Notes under the pieces: generated by a model
The model's database searches: none
The model's input: only the letters and a program-made list of their open reading frames with translations
What the model was told of the DNA's origin: nothing
Source: CAZGMC01 sp964526565
GTDB taxonomy: Bacteria > Pseudomonadota > Alphaproteobacteria > DSM-16000 > Inquilinaceae
NCBI GenBank assembly: GCA_964526565.1
Contig: CAZGMC010000002.1
Location: 37,405 to 101,404 of the forward strand
DNA: 64,000 nt
Direction of reading: 5' to 3'
Program-made: the position numbers and the translations under genes
In this document: one piece after another, positions 43,720 to 50,684 of the stretch
Layout of the letters: the number at the start of each line of letters is the position of its first letter
How positions within the stretch are numbered: position 1 is the first letter of the stretch

Positions 43720-44558
43720 GGCGCGGCGGCCTCCGCCGCTGCGGCCGGCTCATTGCTGTCGGCCGCTGCAGCCGGCTCCGCACCGTCCGTCCCTGCGCCC
43801 CCTGCCGGTGCCGGCGCGGCGCCGGCGATCGGGCCGGTGAAGACGGTGCGGGTTGCCGTGCCGTCGCGGCTGACCTCGGCGGCGGCCACCTGCAGCGCGA
43901 ACCGCTCGGCCAGGGCGGCGTCGTGCGTGACCAGCACCAGGGCGGTGCGCAGCTCGGCGACGAGTTCCATGAACAGGTCCATGACCGCCGTCGCGTTGAC
44001 CGGGTCGAGCGACGCGGTCGGCTCGTCGGCCAGCACGATCGGCGGCCGGTGGGCGAGGGCGCGGGCGATGGCGACGCGCTGGCGCTGGCCGATCGACAGG
44101 CGGCCGGGGCGCTCGCCGAGCTGGTCGGCGATGTCGAGCCGGTCGGCCAGCTCGCGGATGAAGGCGGCATCGCGGGCGCCGAGCACGCGCTGGGGCAGGG
44201 CGATGTTCTCCGCGACTGTCAGGAACGGCAGCAGGCCGCCGGTCTGCAGGACGTAGCCGAAGCGGCGCGCCCGGAGCCGGGCCAGGTCGTCGAGCCGGCG
44301 GCGGCGCCACAGCGCCATGACGTCGACGGCGCCGCCGTCATCGCCCAGCACCTCGAACGTCGCCGCCGCGTCGGGCTCCAGGGTCATGGCCAGCAGGTCG
44401 ATCAGCGTGCTCTTGCCGCAGCCGCTGGGGCCGACGAAGGCCAGCGGCCGGCCGGCCATGAGGTCCACGGCCGGGACGGCGAGCTCAAAGCTGCGGTCGG
44501 TGCCGAGGCGGCGCTTGACCAGGTCGCGGACCCGTACGAGGGCGCCGCTCGCTGTCAC
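43716..44558 (-). CDS. ABC transporter ATP-binding protein, LolD/MacB type (280 aa)
   Basis: Walker A VGPSGCGKSTLIDLLA, Q-loop LQTGGLLPFLTV, signature LSIGQRQRVAIARAL, Walker B IVLADEPTASLD and H-loop VTHD are intact. GTG 44558 is the preferred start because it overlaps the VWA gene stop (GTGA); the open frame continues upstream antisense-free but with unlikely residues. The C-terminal tail (about 50 residues, Ala/Gly/Pro-rich) is an unusual extension. It drives the adjacent FtsX-type permease. Confidence 0.9.
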   Translation of the reverse strand: MTASGALVRVRDLVKRRLGTDRSFELAVPAVDLMAGRPLAFVGPSGCGKSTLIDLLAMTLEPDAAATFEVLGDDGGAVDVMALWRRRRLDDLARLRARRFGYVLQTGGLLPFLTVAENIALPQRVLGARDAAFIRELADRLDIADQLGERPGRLSIGQRQRVAIARALAHRPPIVLADEPTASLDPVNATAVMDLFMELVAELRTALVLVTHDAALAERFALQVAAAEVSRDGTATRTVFTGPIAGAAPAPAGGAGTDGAEPAAAADSNEPAAAAEAAAP

Positions 44559-46552
44559 GGCAGCGCCTCGAGCGGCATCGGGTAGACGTGCTCGCCCTCC
44601 GGCGCGTTGGGATAAAGCGCCACCCACAGGTCGACCTGGTCGTGGATCACCTCGTACTGGCGCAGCTTGGCGGCCAGGTCGTCGAGCACCTCGCGCTGGG
44701 CGCCCGGCCCCATGGACAGCCAGGTCGACTCGTCGATCTCCAGGACCTGGCTGGTGTAGGGCAGGTCGCGCAGGTATTCGCCCAGCATCTCGCCCAGATT
44801 CTCGAAGCGCTGCTGGCCCAGACGGTTGGGGTCGCGCGACATGTGGGCCACGGCGCTCTGCAGGTGGCCGAAGAAATCCTCCGGCGTCCAGCGATAGGTC
44901 TGCCCGGCCTCGACGATTTCGCGCAGCACGTCGCGCAGCGTGCTCAACTGGTTCTTGGTCAGCAGGACTCGCACCTCAAGGCTGTTGCGGCGCGGGTTGT
45001 CCAGGTCGCGGTCGGCGGTCCAGGCGTGGAACACGTCCGGCGCCTGGGTGCCCTGGCGGCGGCCGAGATAGGCGAGCTGCATGGCGCGGCCGACCAGCTG
45101 GCTCTGCACCGCCAGCTGGTCCTCCCAATCGGCGCGGCGCTCGGTCAGCACGCCCTCCATGGCGTCCTGCACCTGGCTGACCAGGTTGTCGACCAGCCGG
45201 TCGACGGTGTCGCCGAAGGCGTTGCTGCGCCGGGTATCGATGGGATAGTACAGCTCCCCGGCCCCGGCATCGGGGAAGCGCGACAGCTCGCGATAGGCGG
45301 CCGCGGCATATTCGCGGTCGCCCTCGCCGGCCTCGGTCAGCAGATGCAGCGTATAGACGGCGGTCCCGTTCTCCCGCGCCATCTGGTTGATCTCGGCCGG
45401 GCCGCGGCCGGTCAGTGACAGCGGGTCGCTCGACTGGCGCGGCCCGGCGTCGGTGATCAGGATGATGTAGCGGCCGCCGAACCCGCGCCAGCCCGGCAGG
45501 TTGAGCGCGGTGTTCATGCCGGCCATCGTATCCTCGTTGAAGCCGCGGCTCGACACCTCGGCGGCCCGCATCGACTCGATCTGGCGCAGGAAGGTGGTGG
45601 GGTCCTGGTTCGGCTCCAGCGGGGCGAAGACGCGCGTCAGGTATTCCAGCTCCGGGGCCACGTCGGTGTTGTCGCGGAAGCCGATCATGCCGAAGCTGAC
45701 CCGGTCGGCGATCGGCGAGCCCTCGATCTGCCGGTAGATGCGCCGCACCGCCTCACGCGTCCGCTCGATGTACGGCCCCATCGAATTGGTCGTGTCGATC
45801 ACGAACACGATGCCCACGGTGTAGTCGCGCAGCAGCTCGTCGCGGCTCGGCATCTGGTTCATCGGGTCGGTCTCCAGCGGGATGGAGGCGACCTCGAGCA
45901 CGCGTGTGGAGAAGCCGGAGCTGAGCCACGTCTCCTCCGCGTCCAGGATCGGCAGGATGTAGAATTGCCGGGTGATGTCGATGTGCTCGGCCGGCTCGAT
46001 CGAGATGACCGGGCTGTCCGGCGGCAGCGGCGGGTTGGTCGCCTGCCGCCGCAGCTCGCGGGCGCGCACCGGCAGGGCCTCGGATTCGAGCAGGTCGATC
46101 AGCTCGGTCTCGTCGCGGAAGAACAGGGTCCGCTCGCGCGCCGCCGGGTTGGTGAACGCCACCACCAGCGACTGGCGCCAGTCGATCACCTGGTCGGCCT
46201 CGACCCAGCCGTCCGGCGGGCCCTGCATCGCCTGGCCGATGCGGACCCAGTCGGTGCCGCCTTCGGTCCGGCGGTCGAACACGTAGAAGATGGTGAACGG
46301 GGCCACGTACTGCATGGCGCGGGCGGCCTGCCGGCTCGGCTCCTCGCGGACGATGGCGTGGGGCCGGCTCAGGACCCGCTGATAGATCGTCTGGCGATCC
46401 TCCATCAGCAGCGGCTCCGATTGCTGGGCGTGCCCCGGCGGCATCCAGGCGAACAGGCCGGTGACGGCTGCCAAGGCGGCGGCGAGGATGGCCAGGCGCG
46501 GGGCGAAGGTCGGCATCATGGGTGTTGCTGCTCCCAGGCGCAGGCTTGTCAT
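44555..46552 (-). CDS. Exported VWA-domain protein (665 aa)
   Basis: Start ATG 46552 overlaps the upstream stop (ATGA); an ATG at 46519 is an alternative. Signal peptide at about 15-42 (LAILAAALAAVTGLFAWMPP). An SH3b-like segment covers 55-125. The von Willebrand A domain (about 245-450) begins VGIVFVIDTTNSMGPYIERT with MIDAS variant DTTNS instead of DxSxS; further MIDAS residues in GFRDNTD. The last 170 residues are helical with many charged residues. It is likely periplasmic, where VWA domains mediate metal-dependent protein contacts. Function inferred only from context. Confidence 0.87.
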   Translation of the reverse strand: MTSLRLGAATPMMPTFAPRLAILAAALAAVTGLFAWMPPGHAQQSEPLLMEDRQTIYQRVLSRPHAIVREEPSRQAARAMQYVAPFTIFYVFDRRTEGGTDWVRIGQAMQGPPDGWVEADQVIDWRQSLVVAFTNPAARERTLFFRDETELIDLLESEALPVRARELRRQATNPPLPPDSPVISIEPAEHIDITRQFYILPILDAEETWLSSGFSTRVLEVASIPLETDPMNQMPSRDELLRDYTVGIVFVIDTTNSMGPYIERTREAVRRIYRQIEGSPIADRVSFGMIGFRDNTDVAPELEYLTRVFAPLEPNQDPTTFLRQIESMRAAEVSSRGFNEDTMAGMNTALNLPGWRGFGGRYIILITDAGPRQSSDPLSLTGRGPAEINQMARENGTAVYTLHLLTEAGEGDREYAAAAYRELSRFPDAGAGELYYPIDTRRSNAFGDTVDRLVDNLVSQVQDAMEGVLTERRADWEDQLAVQSQLVGRAMQLAYLGRRQGTQAPDVFHAWTADRDLDNPRRNSLEVRVLLTKNQLSTLRDVLREIVEAGQTYRWTPEDFFGHLQSAVAHMSRDPNRLGQQRFENLGEMLGEYLRDLPYTSQVLEIDESTWLSMGPGAQREVLDDLAAKLRQYEVIHDQVDLWVALYPNAPEGEHVYPMPLEALP

Positions 46553-48000
46553 CAGAGCTCGTTGAGCAGGCGTTGCGCATCGGGGTCGCCGTCGGCGGCG
46601 GCCGCCTCGGCCCACGCGCGCAGCTCATCCAGGGCGCGTCGGGCTTCGGGATCGCCGGCCTCGCGCGCCCGGCGGTAGTAGTCGGCGGCGCGTGACGGGT
46701 TGGCGTGGCTGAACGCCGATTGTCCGGGCGAGAAGTGCACCGGGTCGTACATCCGGCCGATGGCCCGCAGGGACGGGCCGTGGCCGTTGTCGGCACCGTA
46801 TTCCAGCAGCAGCAGCGCCACGCCGACATCGCCCTGGTCCAGATAGAACTGGGCCAGCTCGTGGGTCTGTTCGACTGCCGGGTTGCCGCGCAGCATGTTG
46901 CGCACGAAGTCGACCGGCCGCTGCAGCGGGTCGCGCGGCGCCGGCCGGGCGAGATCGACCGGCTGCGGCGGCGGCCGGGTCTCACTCGGTGGTTGCGCCG
47001 CCGGCGGGAGTGGCGGCGGCGTTTCGGCGCGGTCGGGCGGCGGTTCGGGGATTGCCGGGCCGTCGCGCGGCGGCTCGACCACGGGCTCTTCCTCCGGCGC
47101 CGCCACGAACCAGCCGTCCGGCCAGATCTCGGGGAAGAACACGATGCTGGCGCCGAGACCGCCGACGACGAGCAGCACAACCACCAGCAGCAGTGCAGCC
47201 AGCCAGCCGCGCCTGCCCTGCCGCCGGGGCGGCGGCCGGTATTCGTCCTCGTCGTTGCGGTAGGGCCGGTCGTCCTCGATCGGCTCGCGGGTCGGCGAGC
47301 CCGGCGACAGGAAATCGCCCTCCGGTTCGTCATAGCCCGGTGGCGGCGCCAGACCGCCGATGAATGTCTCGTCGTCCTCGAACGCGCGCCGCGGCGGCGG
47401 TTCTGACGGGCGCAGGGGCGGCGGGCCGATCACCGTCCTGTCGTCGGCCTCGTCGTTCCACTCGACCGGCAGGATCGTCCCGTCGTTGCCCCTTGGCCCG
47501 TACAGCGTGGGTTCGTCGCCGGCCGGACCGAATGCCGTCGGCTCGTCGTCACCGGTCGCACCGGGCGGCGGGGGAGGGGGCGCCGGCGACGGGCCACGCT
47601 CCGGGGCGGCCGGGCGTGCGCCGAACCCGACCCGCCCGCGCAGCGGCCCCTGGTGGGCGCGCACCGACGGCGTGATGTCGGGCCAGTGCAGGACGGTGCG
47701 CAGGCCCAGCGCCGGGATCTCCAGCTCGACCGGCGTGCCGACCTCGACCACGTCGACGACCTCGGGACCGATCATCAGGTCGAGCTGGCCGGGCGAGGAC
47801 ACCACGTCGATCGGCTGCAGCCGCACCTCCGGTCCCTGCCAGCCGTTGTAGCCCAGGTTGTTCTTCTGATAGCCCTGGCGGCGGATGGCGAAGCCCGGAT
47901 CGTCCGGGGCGGTGGTCGCCCCGGCCACGCGGATCACGGCATAGCCGCCGCCCGGCACGTTGCGATCCTCATGGATGCTGACCGTCGGTGCAGCGCACAT
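46552..48000 (-). CDS. Single-pass protein with acidic T-x-x-G repeats and Sel1-like repeats (482 aa)
   Basis: Not recognised as a named family. N-terminal domain (1-125) of unknown fold; then a disordered segment (130-260) with five related motifs (DEPTAFGP, DEPTLYGP, NDGTILP, DDRTVIGP, DDETFIGG) centred on Thr with acidic residues before it. One transmembrane helix at about 266-288 (WLAALLLVVVLLVVGGLGAS). The C terminus (about 345-482) is periplasmic with Sel1/TPR-like helical repeats (FYLDQGDVGVALLLLEYGAD, ADYYRRAREAGDPEARRAL). It starts 14 bases after srfC and connects the cytosolic NTPases with periplasmic parts. Confidence 0.8.
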   Translation of the reverse strand: MCAAPTVSIHEDRNVPGGGYAVIRVAGATTAPDDPGFAIRRQGYQKNNLGYNGWQGPEVRLQPIDVVSSPGQLDLMIGPEVVDVVEVGTPVELEIPALGLRTVLHWPDITPSVRAHQGPLRGRVGFGARPAAPERGPSPAPPPPPPGATGDDEPTAFGPAGDEPTLYGPRGNDGTILPVEWNDEADDRTVIGPPPLRPSEPPPRRAFEDDETFIGGLAPPPGYDEPEGDFLSPGSPTREPIEDDRPYRNDEDEYRPPPRRQGRRGWLAALLLVVVLLVVGGLGASIVFFPEIWPDGWFVAAPEEEPVVEPPRDGPAIPEPPPDRAETPPPLPPAAQPPSETRPPPQPVDLARPAPRDPLQRPVDFVRNMLRGNPAVEQTHELAQFYLDQGDVGVALLLLEYGADNGHGPSLRAIGRMYDPVHFSPGQSAFSHANPSRAADYYRRAREAGDPEARRALDELRAWAEAAAADGDPDAQRLLNEL

Positions 48001-48014
48001 GGCCGATCTCCGCC

Positions 48015-50684
48015 TCAGGCCGCCGCGGCCGCCGCGCCGTCCAGGGCGCGGACCAGCTCGCCGATGCGTTCGTTCTGGGCGACATCGACCTCACGGCCGT
48101 CGCGGCTGACGGCGTTCTGCTCGACCAGGTGGACGAACGCCGCCATCCAGTCGACGAACTGCATCCGGTCGAACGGCTCCGGCTCCGGCGGCAGCACGAT
48201 CAGGTCGTCGGCCGGCGGCCGGCGGCTGAACACCGCGCGGCGTTGGTCGCCCTGGCCGGCCTTGGGTCGCGCCTCCGGCGGCAGCGTATCATAGCCCAGG
48301 CAGTTGACGTAGGTGTTGACCATGGTCGCCGCAACCAGAGCGGGCCTGGCCATGGCCACGTCCAGCTTCTGGCGGAAGCTGGTGATGTGGCGGACCCGCT
48401 CGGCGATGGCGTCGCGCAGGCCGAGCCGCTTGGCACCGCCGATCAGCTCGGCGACAAGGCCGGACATGGTCGACTCCGACATGTGCAGGTAGCCGTAGAT
48501 GCGCGGCGTGTCGGCCAGCACGTGCAGCTCGTGCATCCAGTGCTCCAGCACCGCGTCGGCGAACAGGGCCGGCTGGTCGCGCGGGCTGCGGCCCGGCACG
48601 ACGGTGGTCTCCTCCTCCATGACCTGCGGCAGGGTGTCGCCGAACACGTCGGCCAGCAGGTCGTCGGCGTGGACCGGCGGGCCGATGGTGGGCGGGGCCG
48701 GCGGCCGGTCGTCGCCATCGCCGCGGCTCCAGCGCGTCTCGACCTCGTAGTACAGGTCGGCCAGCTCGGCGTCCTCGACCTGCATGGCGCGCAGCAGCAT
48801 GCCGAAGCGCTGCGCCTCGATGCACTGGGCCAGGCGGCGGACGATGTGGTGGGCGGCGCGGCGACGCTTGCGCAGTTCCTCTTCCATGTCGCCTGAGACA
48901 TGGTAGCGCCGCAGCCGGTCGACCATCAGCGTGCGCAGGTGGCCGATCCGGGCCTCGATCTGGCGGCGCTTGATGTCGGGGTTGCAGACCGGCGCCAACG
49001 CCTGCGCCAGGTACGAGATGCCGCCGTCGTTCAGCCTGAACGCCTCGTCCCAGGCCCGCTCCGGGTCGGCGAAGTGGGCCCGCACCGCGGACGTGCGCAG
49101 ATACTCCTGCCGGAAGCGGGCGATGCGCTCGTGCTCGCCGCGGCGCAGGCCGGTCTCGCGACCCTCGTCGTCGTACTCCAGGATGTGCTTGGCCTTGTAG
49201 TTCGGGTTGCGCAGCCAGTAGGTGTTGGCAAACGGCCGGCCCGGCGACCACTCGCGCGGCCAGTCGTCGGCCTTGCCGAAGAAGTCGAGCAGCGAGGTGT
49301 TGAGCCGGGTGGTCCAGCGCCCCTCCGAGCTCTCGCCCTGGCCGGCCTTCTCCTCGAACTCGGAATCGAACTTGGTGAGCACCAGGAACAGCGCCGTCTG
49401 GTGCCGGGCACGCTCCTCCGACGTGGCGCCGTGGGTGCTCTCGATCCAGTCCTTGATCATGCCCGGCAGGGTGCGGACCTCCTGGTTGGACGGCCCGATG
49501 CACAGCAGCATGCTGGTCAGCTCCTGCTCGGCGCAGTAGCGATCGAACAGGTAGGCGACCTTGCCGCGCAGGAACAGCGACTGCAGGGCGTTGGGCTGGG
49601 CCAGGAACTTGCGCGCGTCGGGGATGCTCTCGCGGCTGCGCGCGCCGGGGAAGTCGAGCAGGTCGGTGTGCTCGAAGAAGTCCCATGGCGGCTCGGCGAT
49701 GACGATGCGCAGCTCGGCGATCAGCGCGGTGATCGCCGAGCGCGGCAGGCTCACCTTCCGCCCGGAGGCGGACAGGATCTCCAGCCCGCTCGACTGACCG
49801 CCAAGCCCGCCCAGGGTGCGCACGTCGATGATGCTCTCGTCGCGGGGGATCAATGCCGACAGCGGACAATAGGCGTCGGCGGCGAAGTCGAGCTGCCTGA
49901 GGGCGCTGTACAACTCGGCGAACAGGTCGGTGAACTGGGCGATGTCGCCCCACAACAGCCCGAACAGGCGGGCCCGCGCCGCCACCGGCAGGCGCGGTGC
50001 CAGCGCGGCGGCGGCGGTCCAGAACTGGCCGCCGAGCGCCTTGATCAGCGCCTCGCCCTTGAAGTGCTTCTCGAAGTATTCCTGCAGGTCGTAGACGTCG
50101 TCCTCGGTCAGCGGGTCGACGGCCTGGTCCTGCGCCTGGGGTGACAGCTCGTCGATCAGGGCGCGGACCTTCTGCGGGCCGGGGATCTCCTCCTCGCTGA
50201 GGTCCAGGTCCGACAGATAGGTGTTGGCGATGATCTTGATGATGTCGGTCTGCGACAGCAGGCGCAGCGCCACCGGATAGCCCGCCGGCGTGCGCGTCGG
50301 CACGATGGAGAAGCGCGTGACCAGGCCGGTCGACTCCTGGCCGCCCTCCGGATTGATGTCGCGGACGAAGTCGATGCCGCCCGGCCGGTCGTCGAACGCC
50401 GCCATCAGGGGCCGCGTGCCGCGCCGTGCCAGGGCGGAGATCAGGTACGACTTGCCGGCCTGGCTGGGGCCGAACACGCCGACGCACATCGGCCGGTGCA
50501 CGGCGGCCTCCAGCTTGCGCGCCGTCGTCGCGTACTTGCGGAACTCGCGCGTCAACGCGGCGTATTCCTGCCGCACCCGGTCGGGGTTGTCGTTGAACCA
50601 TTCGAGGGCCTTGCCGGCGATTGCCGTCGACGCCCGGCAGGTTCCCGCGACTTCAGCGTTCCGGTCTTGCATGGTGCCCGCCAT
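48015..50684 (-). CDS. srfC: SrfC-like putative virulence factor, dynamin-like GTPase (889 aa)
   Basis: SrfC-family protein. P-loop GPSQAGKS at 72-79, switch region with DFPG at 344-347 (DLLDFPGARSRES) and a TKFD guanine-specificity motif at 437-440 (LVLTKFDSEFEE). The long helical parts before and after fit dynamin-like large GTPases. The start at 50684 lies inside the srfB 3' end (32-base overlap); an ATG four codons later would still overlap by 20. SrfABC were first named in Salmonella as SsrB-regulated genes; their biochemical role is poorly known. Order srfB-srfC is the usual one. Confidence 0.88.
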   Translation of the reverse strand: MAGTMQDRNAEVAGTCRASTAIAGKALEWFNDNPDRVRQEYAALTREFRKYATTARKLEAAVHRPMCVGVFGPSQAGKSYLISALARRGTRPLMAAFDDRPGGIDFVRDINPEGGQESTGLVTRFSIVPTRTPAGYPVALRLLSQTDIIKIIANTYLSDLDLSEEEIPGPQKVRALIDELSPQAQDQAVDPLTEDDVYDLQEYFEKHFKGEALIKALGGQFWTAAAALAPRLPVAARARLFGLLWGDIAQFTDLFAELYSALRQLDFAADAYCPLSALIPRDESIIDVRTLGGLGGQSSGLEILSASGRKVSLPRSAITALIAELRIVIAEPPWDFFEHTDLLDFPGARSRESIPDARKFLAQPNALQSLFLRGKVAYLFDRYCAEQELTSMLLCIGPSNQEVRTLPGMIKDWIESTHGATSEERARHQTALFLVLTKFDSEFEEKAGQGESSEGRWTTRLNTSLLDFFGKADDWPREWSPGRPFANTYWLRNPNYKAKHILEYDDEGRETGLRRGEHERIARFRQEYLRTSAVRAHFADPERAWDEAFRLNDGGISYLAQALAPVCNPDIKRRQIEARIGHLRTLMVDRLRRYHVSGDMEEELRKRRRAAHHIVRRLAQCIEAQRFGMLLRAMQVEDAELADLYYEVETRWSRGDGDDRPPAPPTIGPPVHADDLLADVFGDTLPQVMEEETTVVPGRSPRDQPALFADAVLEHWMHELHVLADTPRIYGYLHMSESTMSGLVAELIGGAKRLGLRDAIAERVRHITSFRQKLDVAMARPALVAATMVNTYVNCLGYDTLPPEARPKAGQGDQRRAVFSRRPPADDLIVLPPEPEPFDRMQFVDWMAAFVHLVEQNAVSRDGREVDVAQNERIGELVRALDGAAAAAA

